DNA of 64,000 bases from the NCBI GenBank assembly GCA_007679095.1, contig VEFU01000001.1, positions 186,001 through 250,000 of the forward strand. The letters are read 5' to 3'. The translations under genes were made by a program, and so were the position numbers. This document shows, piece after piece, positions 52,395-61,516 of the stretch (position 1 is its first letter; the number at the start of each line of letters is the position of its first letter). The stretch comes from Paenibacillus bovis (GTDB lineage: Bacteria; Bacillota; Bacilli; Bacillales; Bacillaceae_C). Below the pieces are notes generated by a model. The model was not told where the DNA came from and made no database searches. It saw only the letters and a program-made list of their open reading frames with translations.

Positions 52395-53162
52395 CTAGCT
52401 GTTTGCAGCATTTTTCTTCTTCATTTTCTCCTTTATGACTACATATAGGATTAAAACGGTAAATAGAAGTATAAATGTCGATACATTAGCGATGAGGATT
52501 TCATTAATACTTAATTCCGCAAAACGTGTGAGATAATCAGGGATAAAAAGAATCGCTGGTATGACAATCGTCATCCAGGTTTTTGTCCATAATGACAATA
52601 CGACAAAAATGATCGTGCAGATTGCGATTACTATCCAATTAACCGTATCATTTGCTGTGTAGATTGGTTCGGCAATAAAGTGACTTCCTAGTATTAATAT
52701 TACAAATAATAATGTTACACCCATGCTGGCAAACATGCCGCCTATGAATAATTTCTTATTAGAATATTGCTTTTTACTAGAAGTTTGAAGAAACCGCACA
52801 TATAAAATCATCGCCAATACCGCTACAAAAGGAAAACAGATTAGTTGTATGAGATTAATCTCAAGATCACCTCTGATGGCGGGCCCCATAAAGAAATAGG
52901 CTAACATACCAATGATGAATATAGGTATATATTTAAACAACATAGTAAAATCAGTATCCATTTCATTTTTCAATGATTGCATGTATTCTTCTGGAGTTCC
53001 TTCAATTATTTGATCGATGCTTTTTCCTTGTTTCTCAGATTCGATTAAATGAGCAGTTAATTCCTCTATTAATTCATCAACTTCCTTTTCTTTTTTTCCG
53101 GATGTAAGAAGATACAAGCGAAGATTTTCTATAAAGTTAGTACTTTTTTTCGATAACACCAC
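52395..53162 (-). CDS. HAAS-domain membrane protein (third gene of the PadR operon)
   Basis: About 255 residues. The N-terminal helical segment (ENLRLYLLTSGKKEKEVDELIEELTAHLIESEKQGKSIDQIIEGTPEEYMQSLK) is a HAAS-type (DUF1700/DUF1129-like) cytoplasmic domain. It is followed by about six hydrophobic helices (YIPIFIIGMLAYFFMGPAI, LICFPFVAVLAMILYVRF). It begins with GTG at 53162 after GGGAGGG, overlapping the stop of the previous gene. Such genes are usually controlled by the PadR regulator in the same operon; the activity of the protein is unknown. Confidence 0.75.
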   Translation of the reverse strand: MVLSKKSTNFIENLRLYLLTSGKKEKEVDELIEELTAHLIESEKQGKSIDQIIEGTPEEYMQSLKNEMDTDFTMLFKYIPIFIIGMLAYFFMGPAIRGDLEINLIQLICFPFVAVLAMILYVRFLQTSSKKQYSNKKLFIGGMFASMGVTLLFVILILGSHFIAEPIYTANDTVNWIVIAICTIIFVVLSLWTKTWMTIVIPAILFIPDYLTRFAELSINEILIANVSTFILLFTVLILYVVIKEKMKKKNAANS

Positions 53163-53163
53163 G

Positions 53164-53844
53164 TTATTCCCTCCCTCCAACTCGTTTTTTGTAAATAAAC
53201 CTTACAAACCAAATAATCGCTCCGAGAGAAAATGAAAGCCACCAAGGAAAATGAACGGCAGGACCAATATTGGGAATAAACTTTACCACTACTAGGATTA
53301 ACATAAATCCAATAGCACCGAAAAGCCCAGCTTTCACCATATCTTTCTTATCACTAGACTTTTCTAGAAATAATGAATTCTTGATTAATCTAAAAATATA
53401 CCAAATGCCAAATAAAATGATACAAAGGATAACTCCAACTAAGATTGCGACATTAACTGGATAAATTTCCGACTCTATTTCTTTGAATTGAGAAATAATC
53501 AGAATACCAAGCCCATTAATCATGAGTACCCAACTGAGTAAATCCATAATGGTGCTTAGGACAAAAGTGGAAATTTGCCGTTTATCTTCATTAGGTAAAT
53601 GTTTAATAATTTCGTCTGCATAAGCTTTTGGATTGTTACCAAAAATATCTCGAGCAGTCTTCCCTTCGTTTTGCCCATCTAATAAATGATCTAGCAGTTC
53701 CATTAATATTTCCTCAGATTTTTGCTCCGATAGTGTGAGTTGTAGTCGGATATACAGCATCATATCGCTATAATATTTCTCATTCTCAGGAGTCAACAAA
53801 TCTCTTTTTCGATTATTTTCCTCAATTAACAGGCTCGCCTTCAT
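53164..53844 (-). CDS. HAAS-domain membrane protein (second gene of the PadR operon)
   Basis: 226 residues. The N-terminal HAAS-like domain (YYSDMMLYIRLQLTLSEQKSEEILMELLDHLLDGQNEGKTARDIFGNNPKAYADEIIKHL) is followed by about four helices (STIMDLLSWVLMINGLGILII, AILVGVILCIILFGIWYI, AGLFGAIGFMLILVVVKFI). It is paralogous in plan to the next gene. Its start overlaps the padR stop by 4 nt. Function unknown, probably an envelope-stress related membrane complex with its neighbour. Confidence 0.75.
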   Translation of the reverse strand: MKASLLIEENNRKRDLLTPENEKYYSDMMLYIRLQLTLSEQKSEEILMELLDHLLDGQNEGKTARDIFGNNPKAYADEIIKHLPNEDKRQISTFVLSTIMDLLSWVLMINGLGILIISQFKEIESEIYPVNVAILVGVILCIILFGIWYIFRLIKNSLFLEKSSDKKDMVKAGLFGAIGFMLILVVVKFIPNIGPAVHFPWWLSFSLGAIIWFVRFIYKKRVGGRE

Positions 53845-54176
53845 TCCTTGCTCTCCCTTCTAATAAATAATTCATTTACAGGTTTTGATATTTGTTCCCA
53901 TTCGGCTGATATTGTTGCTAGATTCTCTTTACCAAGATCAGTGAGAAAATAATACTTACGGTTTGGTCCTGTATCAGATGGTCTCATTTCGCCTCGTATT
54001 AGTTTATTTTTCTGAAGCCTTAATAAAACAGGGTAGATAGTTCCTTCACTTACATCATGAAGACCGATATCCTGTAACTTTTTAGAAAGTTCGTAGCCGT
54101 ATACTGGTTCTTTTTCAATCACAGCTAAAACACATCCATCTAATATCCCTTTTAGCAGTTGACTTCTTATAGACAT
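53841..54176 (-). CDS. PadR-family transcriptional regulator
   Basis: About 111 residues. A winged helix (LLKGILDGCVLAVIEKEPVYGYELSKKL, VSEGTIYPVLLRLQKNKLIRGEMRPSDTGPNRKYYFLTDLGKENL) is followed by a short dimerisation helix, the compact PadR-s2 type. The ATG at 54176 follows GGAGG at 6 nt. Three palindromic boxes upstream (54191-54325) fit PadR autorepression, and it leads an operon with two HAAS membrane proteins. Confidence 0.9.
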   Translation of the reverse strand: MSIRSQLLKGILDGCVLAVIEKEPVYGYELSKKLQDIGLHDVSEGTIYPVLLRLQKNKLIRGEMRPSDTGPNRKYYFLTDLGKENLATISAEWEQISKPVNELFIRRESKE

Positions 54177-54190
54177 ATACAACCTCCTCC

Positions 54191-54325
54191 ACTAACTTGT
54201 TAAACAAGGTAGTTGATAAATAAAAATGTGGAAGCTTTGCAATAATAGTTTAGTTTCCACAAACCCACTATCTTGTGAAACAAGATACTTTGGATAAAAA
54301 ACACTACTTGGTTAAACAAAGTAGC
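54191..54325 (-). promoter_or_regulatory. Three palindromic PadR-type operator boxes
   Basis: The boxes are at 54191-54213, 54267-54289 and 54303-54325. Each follows ACTANCTTG-N4-5-CAAGNTAGT, for example ACTATCTTGTG...CAAGATACT. The third lies immediately downstream of the promoter -10 and the first abuts the ribosome binding site, suiting repression. Confidence 0.75.
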
Positions 54326-54332
54326 TATAATA

Positions 54333-54361
54333 AGTATATGCAGAATTCCAAAAATAGTCAA
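54333..54361 (-). promoter_or_regulatory. SigA-type promoter of the PadR operon
   Basis: On the minus strand, TTGACT (54356-54361) and TATACT (54333-54338) are spaced by exactly 17 bp. The first operator box starts about 8 bp downstream of the -10. Confidence 0.75.
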
Positions 54362-54362
54362 C

Positions 54363-54399
54363 AAGAGATCTGAATTATTTTTTTATTTCAGATCTCTTT
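54363..54399. terminator. Hairpin after the BCCT transporter gene
   Basis: AAGAGATCTGAA pairs with TTCAGATCTCTT around a T-rich loop, just past the stop at 54405. It lies directly upstream of the -35 of the PadR promoter. A T-tract is weak on both sides. Confidence 0.6.
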
Positions 54400-54404
54400 A
54401 TTTA

Positions 54405-55961
54405 CTATTTTTTCTTTTCCTTACTATTAGCTGCCTTTTCCAACCTTTTAAATCGTCTTAAGTCAGCTTTCCTAATTGGTAATGGCTCCTTTTTCAAAAG
54501 CTTCGATAGGGAGATGATAAGTAATAACAATAATAATGTAAATGGTAACGCAGAGATTAACGATGCGGTTTGTAACGCCTCTAAACCACCAGCATATAAC
54601 AGTACTCCTGCAATTGCAGCCATTAGTAATCCCCATACTATCTTCGCGACCATAGGAGGATTTAAACTCCCCTTTGTTGTCATACTTGCTAATATATAAG
54701 TAGCTGAATCCGCCGAGGTAACTAAAAATGTGAAAATAAGTAATAGAGCTATTAAAGACAAGACATTGGACAATGGTAAATGCTGAAAAGTTTCAAATAG
54801 CGCAGATGTAATGTCTTTGTTGACTGCCTCCGCAATTCCCGCATTTTCATTTAAGTCGTACCAAATTGCTGTTCCACCAAATGCAGCTATCCATAAGCAT
54901 GCTATTAACGGTGGGATGACCATTACTCCAGCGATAAACTCACGAATGGTTCTTCCTCTAGAAACCCGTGCAACAAAAGCACCAACAAATGGGGACCAAG
55001 CAATTGCCCAAGCCCAGTAGAAGATTGTCCACTCCCGTACCCATGTTCCACCTCTATATGGTTGTAGTCGTAAACTATATTGAATGAAATTAGTTATATA
55101 ATCTCCAATTGCTAATGTAAAGGTTTCTAATATAAAAACACTTGGACCTGCAATAAAAACAAATAATAGTAACCCTAAAGCAAGTCCTAAATTTAAATTG
55201 CTTAAAAACCTCATCCCCTTATCCAACCCTGTAATGGAGGAAAGCATATAAGCAAGAAGCATCACAACAATGATAATAAGCTGTATACTAAATGTTTGAT
55301 TAAGATCAAACAAAGCATCTATTCCTCCATACATTTGAAGAACACCGAGACCAACGGAAGTTGCCATCCCCATAACAGTTGCAATAACAGCAAGTGAATC
55401 TATTGTATTTTTTACAAACGTCTTATTTCCGGTTATTGGTTCTAGTGCAGTAGAAACTAATCCATCCTTTTTCTTACGGAATTGGAGAAAACCAATGACA
55501 AGCCCTACTATCGCAAAAACAGCCCATTGACTTATCCCCCAATGGAAAAATGAATATCCCATCGCTAATCTTGCGGCTTCCTCCGTTTGCACCTCGATCC
55601 CTACCATTGGAGCTGTAAAAAAGTGACTCATTGGCTCCGCAATCCCCCAAAAAACTAGACCAACTCCAAAGCCTGCTGAGAACAACATTCCTATCCATGT
55701 AAAAAAGGGAAATTGAGGTTTTTCATCCTCTCCACCGATTTGTATAGCTCCATATTTACTTATTGCTAAACCTATTAAAAAGATAATAATAATAAGTACC
55801 CCTATTAAATAAAACCACCCAAAATTAACGGTTGTGAACTCAAATAGTTTTCCTGACACCCGCCCAAACGTTTCAGGCATTAATCCACCAACTAACACAA
55901 AGAACACAATAATGATAGCTGAAACAGTAAATACGGGATTTTTCCATAATTGTTTATTCAT
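54405..55961 (-). CDS. BCCT family betaine/choline/carnitine transporter
   Basis: About 518 residues with 12 hydrophobic helices. The BCCT signature is WTIFYWAWAIAWSPFVGAFVARVSRGRTIREF, and the glycine-rich segment GMLFSAGFGVGLVFWGIAEPMSHF forms part of the substrate site. A basic C-terminal tail (LRRFKRLEKAANSKEKKK) is like the osmosensing tails of BetP and OpuD. It probably imports glycine betaine or a related osmolyte with Na+. The ATG at 55961 follows GGAGG. It suits a salt-adapted host, together with the Mrp operon. Confidence 0.88.
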   Translation of the reverse strand: MNKQLWKNPVFTVSAIIIVFFVLVGGLMPETFGRVSGKLFEFTTVNFGWFYLIGVLIIIIFLIGLAISKYGAIQIGGEDEKPQFPFFTWIGMLFSAGFGVGLVFWGIAEPMSHFFTAPMVGIEVQTEEAARLAMGYSFFHWGISQWAVFAIVGLVIGFLQFRKKKDGLVSTALEPITGNKTFVKNTIDSLAVIATVMGMATSVGLGVLQMYGGIDALFDLNQTFSIQLIIIVVMLLAYMLSSITGLDKGMRFLSNLNLGLALGLLLFVFIAGPSVFILETFTLAIGDYITNFIQYSLRLQPYRGGTWVREWTIFYWAWAIAWSPFVGAFVARVSRGRTIREFIAGVMVIPPLIACLWIAAFGGTAIWYDLNENAGIAEAVNKDITSALFETFQHLPLSNVLSLIALLLIFTFLVTSADSATYILASMTTKGSLNPPMVAKIVWGLLMAAIAGVLLYAGGLEALQTASLISALPFTLLLLLLIISLSKLLKKEPLPIRKADLRRFKRLEKAANSKEKKK

Positions 55962-56130
55962 GAAATCCTCCAAACAATAATAAATTTAATAGTATACCTA
56001 ATGAACCTTCATTCACTAAAGTCTTAATTACCACTTCTTTTTCAACTCTAAACAAGCCTATCCTCTTGCCTATTTTCCCCAAAAAAGAGATTATATAATT
56101 AGGTAAATTATTGATGGGGGATACAATATT

Positions 56131-57279
56131 ATGCGTGTTTTCGTATATATTATCGTGTTTTTTTCATTTTTTGATCTATTTACTCAACTACCGATTATGA
56201 CTCCACTTGCAACATCACTTGGTGCCACTCCTTTATTAGCGGGATTAGCTGTTGGGATGTATTCTTTTTCAAATACGATTGGAAATGTTGCATCAGGATT
56301 TTTAACAGATAAAAAAGGCCCTTTCCTCATATTAGTGGCCGGCTTATTTTCATCCGGTTTAATGCTATTTTCCTATCACTTAGCTGACAATGCGTGGACA
56401 TTGTTATTTGTCCGCTTTTTACATGGACTAACAGCAGGATTAATTGTCCCAGCGGCCTTTACCTACTTAGCTAACTCCATAACAGAGAATAAAAAAGGAA
56501 AAGGTTCTGCTCTTTCAGGAGCATTTGTTGGATTAGCAGCTGTTATTGGTCCAGCATTCAGCGGTATTCTTTCTAGTAAAACAAATGAAGTGACTGTGCT
56601 AACCGTTACTGCTGTCGCTTTGATTATTTTAGGCATCCTTTCCTTTATCTTTTTACGTTCAAAGGTTGTTACTCGAAAAGAAGATAAGCAGCCGAAGGAT
56701 AACTTAACAGTACGTTCTTTCTTTCAAAATTCACTTATGATTAAGGCATTTTCCGGAGCATTTTTCTTAATGTTCTCTCAAGGTGTTCTTGCATACATGT
56801 TACCGTTGAAAGTAGTGGATCTCGGTCAAGATACACAAACTAGCGGTCTCTTATTAAGTACATTTGGAATTGTTGCGATTCTCATATTTGTCTTACCTAC
56901 TAACAATGTTTTCGATAGAGTCAAGCCGGTTAAAACAGTTACCTTCGGAATGGGAATGATGGGAATTAGTCTACTCCTTATTAGTTTGGCTTCAAGCATC
57001 CCTTTCATGTATATCATTATGGGATTGTACGGAATTGGATTTGCCTTCCTATTCCCTTCACTCAATTCCATCTTAATTGAAGCAACGGAGGAAACTAACC
57101 GCGGAAAAGCTTATGGATATTTCTATGCGTTTTTCTCTTTCGGAGTTGTCATTGGTTCCGGAATTACAGGATTACTGGAGTTAAGTGCGAATGGGGGATT
57201 TATGCTAGCAGGGATTTTATTAGTAGTAGTAGCTGCTGTTATTTTACTAAAGAGAGATACATTTAGGCAGGAAGCTTGA
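56131..57279 (+). CDS. Major facilitator superfamily transporter
   Basis: 382 residues with 12 predicted helices. The MFS motif A between helices 2 and 3 is modified (GFLTDKKGPFLILVAG), and loop 8-9 has NVFDRVKPVKTVTFG. The sugar or drug exporter-type DHA1 group is likely; no substrate is evident. GGGGGAT precedes the ATG. It is monocistronic, convergent with the APH-fold gene, and ends in a shared terminator. Confidence 0.85.
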   Translation: MRVFVYIIVFFSFFDLFTQLPIMTPLATSLGATPLLAGLAVGMYSFSNTIGNVASGFLTDKKGPFLILVAGLFSSGLMLFSYHLADNAWTLLFVRFLHGLTAGLIVPAAFTYLANSITENKKGKGSALSGAFVGLAAVIGPAFSGILSSKTNEVTVLTVTAVALIILGILSFIFLRSKVVTRKEDKQPKDNLTVRSFFQNSLMIKAFSGAFFLMFSQGVLAYMLPLKVVDLGQDTQTSGLLLSTFGIVAILIFVLPTNNVFDRVKPVKTVTFGMGMMGISLLLISLASSIPFMYIIMGLYGIGFAFLFPSLNSILIEATEETNRGKAYGYFYAFFSFGVVIGSGITGLLELSANGGFMLAGILLVVVAAVILLKRDTFRQEA

Positions 57280-57282
57280 ATA

Positions 57283-57326
57283 AAAAAAGGATGTACATCG
57301 ACGATTCGATCATACATCCTTTTTTC
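57283..57326. terminator. Bidirectional terminator between MFS and APH-fold genes
   Basis: AAAAAAGGATGTA and TACATCCTTTTTT make a 13-bp stem with A and T runs on both sides, serving both convergent genes. Confidence 0.88.
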
Positions 57327-58240
57327 TATATTCTCTTTAATAAGCTTAGCATGTATTCATCTAAACGATGTGCTATTATCTCATTTGTTAATCCCTTTAC
57401 TCCCAATGCTGGCCATCCAGGATAAACTTCAGGTGGTCCAAATAAGATATCAATTAATGCAATTAAATCCCAATATGGGTCGTATAGAAAAAGCTCTCCG
57501 GCATGTTTCTGATATGCAGTTAAAAAAGCATCTGAGTACTCGACTCCATGTAATTGAGCCATATCAACACGACAATGACCAACATCAATTCCAGCAGGTC
57601 CTTTACATGCGTTCACCCAATCTACAATTCCACTTACTTTATTACCTGTCCATAATACGTTGGCAGCATGATAATCACGATGAATAAAACATTCCCGCGT
57701 TTTAGGACGTGGACCTTTTACGATATCTATTACTTGCCTCCATTGCTCTTTGTATGAGGACCAAGAAGGAACCTCTAAAGTTGAAAGGTTTTGATATGTA
57801 AAATATGTATACGGAAAATGATCTGCATTTAGTTGATGAACTTTTGCCAATGCATTTGCCAAGCCATCTACCCATTCTTCCATGTTTTTTGGCTGTAATT
57901 CTACTACTCCTTCAAGCTTTGTCATTAGTACAGTTGGCACACCACATATAGCCCCAGATTCGTCATATGCGATAAGATTTGGAGTTGGAACATCAACATC
58001 AATTGCCCACTCAAGACTCTTTGCCTCATGTAGTGCTAAGTCGGGTTCCTCTTCCAACCACTCTTCATTGTCAACTTGACGAATCACAACATCTTTAAGT
58101 ACTTCACCACTTTGGATAGATATTTTATGCATCACCGATGACATTCCACCAAGTAATTGCTGAATTGCTACGATCTTACCTTGGGAATTAACAGCATGTA
58201 AAACCCACTCTTGAACATGATCTGGCAATACATTTTTCAA
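57326..58240 (-). CDS. APH/choline-kinase-fold phosphotransferase
   Basis: 304 residues with the aminoglycoside phosphotransferase fold. Features are an N-terminal nucleotide-binding lobe (QQLLGGMSSVMHKISIQSGEV, VVIRQV), catalytic HRDYHAANVLW (Asp base) and GIVDWVNACKGPAGIDVGHCRVD (metal-binding Asp). The substrate may be a small alcohol or sugar, as for homoserine or choline kinases, or an antibiotic; I cannot say which. It starts with TTG at 58240, 7 nt after GAGGTG. It lies upstream of nothing on its strand and follows the lysine-catabolic genes without evident link. Confidence 0.8.
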   Translation of the reverse strand: MKNVLPDHVQEWVLHAVNSQGKIVAIQQLLGGMSSVMHKISIQSGEVLKDVVIRQVDNEEWLEEEPDLALHEAKSLEWAIDVDVPTPNLIAYDESGAICGVPTVLMTKLEGVVELQPKNMEEWVDGLANALAKVHQLNADHFPYTYFTYQNLSTLEVPSWSSYKEQWRQVIDIVKGPRPKTRECFIHRDYHAANVLWTGNKVSGIVDWVNACKGPAGIDVGHCRVDMAQLHGVEYSDAFLTAYQKHAGELFLYDPYWDLIALIDILFGPPEVYPGWPALGVKGLTNEIIAHRLDEYMLSLLKRI

Positions 58241-58335
58241 TTAAAATCACCTCTTCTTTCTTGTATTCTGTATTACAACTCATCATAATGTATGATTCAT
58301 CATTAAACAAACGTTTGTTTAACTATTATTCGGCA

Positions 58336-58363
58336 AAAATCGAGCGGATTATCGCTCGATTTT
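58336..58363 (-). terminator. Terminator of the lysine-catabolic operon, overlapping the stop codon
   Basis: AAAATCGAGCG and CGCTCGATTTT form a perfect 11-bp stem. The upstream arm covers the last codons and stop of the lysine 6-dehydrogenase gene. T residues follow on the minus strand. Confidence 0.85.
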
Positions 58364-59500
58364 CTCCTTAATGTGGATTTCTCGTTTTGACATCTGCTTT
58401 ATATATTCCTGACCTGGCACTATTAATTCTGGTGGATATACTCCTTTTTGTTTGATCTTACCATTGCCTATCATTTGTGCGACAACGGAAATTGTGTAAG
58501 CAGTTGAACGTGCCATAGCAGTGACATTATTCTTCCTATCTTTAAATGTCGACATCTCATATACATGCGTCTCTTTCTTCCCATTTTTCCAACCAGAAAC
58601 AATTACACGGAGGTGAACGACATCGTCTTTATCCTTTAATGCAACAATAGGATCTAACACCTTTAGGAATACTTCACGCGGTTTTACCTTTCTACCGCCA
58701 ATTTCCACTTCATAATCGTTACGAGTTAAATTAAGATCTACAAGTAGCTTAAATTTCTCTGCATGCCCTGGATATCGAATCGTCTTATATTCAAGCTCTT
58801 TCAAAAATGGATAAGATAAGGATAGAGTTGAGGTGCCTCCAGAAGTATGGAACGCTTCTAAAGGGCCAAATTTTTCAAAATAGATTGGTTCTATTTCTGA
58901 TAAGGATGGTATTTCTTGTTTAATGCCTTCACGGATAATAAAAGAAGGATCAGTATAATGATCAAATACGCCTTCCATCGAAAAAACATGGTTATATTCT
59001 AACGGTGCCTCTGGTTGTACAGGTATCCCACCTACATACATTTTAATTGACTCTGCCTTATCTAACTTGCTAACTCCGTATCCTGCTAATATATTTATCA
59101 TTCCAGGCGCAACGCCTAAATCAGGGATAACTGTTACCCCTCTCTGTTGTGCTTTTTCATGTAATTTTAATACTTGATCTGTTATGTGACCAATATGCCC
59201 TCCCAGATCAACGCAATGAACTCCTGATTCAATTGCGGTTTTAGCAACAATTTCATTAAAGGAATAGAACAGGGCATTAATTACTACATCATAATTCCTG
59301 ATGAATGCTGCTAATTCATTATAATTATTTGCATTTACTTGATAGGCTGATAGTTTATGAGACTGTAATTGTTGGCAAACTTGCTCTGCTCGCATTTTAT
59401 CAATATCTGCTATACCAACATTCGTCACTTCTTTACTAAGGATCAAATCACGAGTTGCCTCTCTTCCCATCAAACCAGCACCTAATACTCCAACTTTCAT
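58349..59500 (-). CDS. lysDH: L-lysine 6-dehydrogenase (saccharopine dehydrogenase family)
   Basis: 383 residues, strongly resembling Geobacillus stearothermophilus lysine 6-dehydrogenase (385 residues). It oxidatively deaminates the epsilon-amino group of lysine with NAD+, giving aminoadipate semialdehyde, which cyclises to piperideine-6-carboxylate. The N-terminal Rossmann fold ([17 protein letters not shown]) and blocks such as [45 protein letters not shown] and [14 protein letters not shown] are diagnostic. AAGGGGAG precedes the ATG. The aldehyde dehydrogenase encoded 42 bp upstream would take the product to aminoadipate. Confidence 0.87.
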   Translation of the reverse strand: MKVGVLGAGLMGREATRDLILSKEVTNVGIADIDKMRAEQVCQQLQSHKLSAYQVNANNYNELAAFIRNYDVVINALFYSFNEIVAKTAIESGVHCVDLGGHIGHITDQVLKLHEKAQQRGVTVIPDLGVAPGMINILAGYGVSKLDKAESIKMYVGGIPVQPEAPLEYNHVFSMEGVFDHYTDPSFIIREGIKQEIPSLSEIEPIYFEKFGPLEAFHTSGGTSTLSLSYPFLKELEYKTIRYPGHAEKFKLLVDLNLTRNDYEVEIGGRKVKPREVFLKVLDPIVALKDKDDVVHLRVIVSGWKNGKKETHVYEMSTFKDRKNNVTAMARSTAYTISVVAQMIGNGKIKQKGVYPPELIVPGQEYIKQMSKREIHIKEKIER

Positions 59501-59542
59501 TTATCAGCTCCCCTTTGCTAATAATTACAAGCCTAATCACAA

Positions 59543-61045
59543 TTAATCTACGTCAATTTGCGCTCTCTGCAGATTACCACTGAAATCTATATATATAGAC
59601 TTCCATTCTGTGAACACATCCAATGCTGCAATTCCCGAATCGCGATGTCCATTACCAGTTGCTTTTGTTCCTCCAAATGGTAAATGAATCTCCGCTCCTG
59701 TTGTCCCGGCATTTACATAAATAATTCCTGTGTCAAGATCCCGCTGTGCAGCAAACACTTTATTAACATCTCGAGTAAAAATCGAGCTCGATAATCCGAA
59801 TGAAACACTATTGTTTACTTGTATCGCTTCATCTAAGTTTTTCACTGAAATAATAGAAATGACAGGTCCAAAGATCTCTTCCTGAGCTATTCGCATATTT
59901 GGTTTTACATTGGTAAAAACAGTTGGTACAAAAAAATTACCACTTGCGTATTCACCCTCATCAAGAACGGATCCACCAGTTAACAGTTGTGCTCCTTCTT
60001 GTACACCAATTTCAATGTAGCCTTTTATCTTTTCCAGAGAAGTTTTATTAATGATGGGACCGACTTTTACATTATGATCAAGCCCATTTCCAATACGGAT
60101 ATTCTTCATTGCTTTTAGCAAACCTTGCTCTAATTTCTTTTTTACCTTCTCGTGGACAATTATCCTACTACACGCAGTACACCGCTGTCCACTAGTCCCA
60201 AAGGCACTCCATATGATTCCATCAACTGCTAAGTTAATATCTGCATCATCCATGACGATGACAGCATTTTTCCCACCCATTTCTAAGGAAACCTTTTTCA
60301 GCTTGTGACCACATTTACTGGCAATCTCTCTCCCTACCTCATTAGATCCTGTAAAAGATATTACGCGAATTTCATCATTCTCTACCATCTCATCCCCAAT
60401 AGTTGAACCGGAACCAAAGACGACATTTAACACTCCTTTAGGTAATCCTGCCTCTTCGAAAATGGTAGCTAATGCATATGCCATTAAAGGCGTCTCTGTT
60501 GCAGGTTTCCATATGACTGTATTACCTGCCACAATTGCAGGAAATGACTTCCATGTCGCAATCGCAATTGGAAAATTCCACGGTGTTATTATACCCACGA
60601 CCCCAACTGGTGCACGTACACTCATTGCAAACTTATTCTTTAATTCAGACGGGGTCGTTTGACCAAACAATCTTCTGCCTTCTCCAGCCATATAAAAGGC
60701 CATATCAATTGCTTCTTGCACTTCACCGCGTGCTTCCTCTAATACTTTTCCGTTTTCCATTGTTAAAATAGTGGCTAGCTGTTCCTTTCTGGCCTTTAGT
60801 AAATCTCCTACTTTATATAATATTTCAGCACGTTGAGGTGCTGGAACAAGTGCCCACTGTTTTTGTGCTTCTTTAGCTGCCTTTGCCGCTTCCGATACAG
60901 CCTCTCGTGGTGATAATGGTACTTCCGTGATGTTCTCCCCAGTGGCCGGATTCAAAACAGGAGTATACACAACATCATCTGGTGTTACCCATTCACCATT
61001 AATATAATTTGCTAATTTTTTATGATGAATCAATAAGGTATCCAT
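59543..61045 (-). CDS. Aldehyde dehydrogenase, likely aminoadipate semialdehyde (piperideine-6-carboxylate) dehydrogenase
   Basis: 500 residues of the NAD(P)-dependent aldehyde dehydrogenase superfamily. The catalytic Cys is in [13 protein letters not shown], the general-base Glu in [12 protein letters not shown], and the Asn in [10 protein letters not shown]. The cofactor loop is [14 protein letters not shown]. Context with the lysine 6-dehydrogenase gene suggests it oxidises aminoadipate semialdehyde to L-2-aminoadipate. That specificity is inferred from the neighbour, not read from residues. GGAGGGAGGG precedes the ATG. It is first in a two-gene operon. Confidence 0.85.
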   Translation of the reverse strand: MDTLLIHHKKLANYINGEWVTPDDVVYTPVLNPATGENITEVPLSPREAVSEAAKAAKEAQKQWALVPAPQRAEILYKVGDLLKARKEQLATILTMENGKVLEEARGEVQEAIDMAFYMAGEGRRLFGQTTPSELKNKFAMSVRAPVGVVGIITPWNFPIAIATWKSFPAIVAGNTVIWKPATETPLMAYALATIFEEAGLPKGVLNVVFGSGSTIGDEMVENDEIRVISFTGSNEVGREIASKCGHKLKKVSLEMGGKNAVIVMDDADINLAVDGIIWSAFGTSGQRCTACSRIIVHEKVKKKLEQGLLKAMKNIRIGNGLDHNVKVGPIINKTSLEKIKGYIEIGVQEGAQLLTGGSVLDEGEYASGNFFVPTVFTNVKPNMRIAQEEIFGPVISIISVKNLDEAIQVNNSVSFGLSSSIFTRDVNKVFAAQRDLDTGIIYVNAGTTGAEIHLPFGGTKATGNGHRDSGIAALDVFTEWKSIYIDFSGNLQRAQIDVD

Positions 61046-61129
61046 AATAAAACCCTCCCTCCATCCTCTTACAACCTATGCAAAAGCCCATTCATCCGTT
61101 ATTTATTTAAACGAAGTAACTCAAGTCAC

Positions 61130-61441
61130 AACCGATTTGAACGGAAGAAGTGGTGAGAATGGTCGAGAGAATCGTCATCACGACCGATGTATACCAAACT
61201 AGCAATGAAATCGGTCAAGAAACACGTTGTCATAACCGATTTGAATGTAAGATGTGATGAGAATGGTTGAGAGCACCATTATCACGACCGATGTGAATCA
61301 AACTAGCAATGAAATCGGTCAAGAGACAGTCTGTCACAACCGATTTGAACGGAAGAAGTGGTGAGAATGGTCGAGAGAATCGTCATCACGACCGATGTAT
61401 ACCAAACTAGCAATGAAATCGGTCAAGAAACAGTCTGTCGG
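61130..61441. repeat. Tandem array: three 104-bp units, each two diverged 52-bp half-units
   Basis: AACCGATTTGAA starts each unit at 61130, 61234 and 61338, exactly 104 bp apart. Units 1 and 3 are nearly identical, while unit 2 is diverged. Within each unit a related half begins GACCGATGT exactly 52 bp later, so there are six 52-bp repeats led by RACCGAT. Each unit also carries the inverse AAATCGGT. 52 bp is close to five helical turns. No open frame runs through it and no gene is in 61046-61516. Confidence 0.9.
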
Positions 61442-61516
61442 CAAAAGTTATTTTGCAACGGATGACATGTACCAAGTATTTAGATAGAATGGAATATTAT
61501 AGAGAGTGGTGAATTT

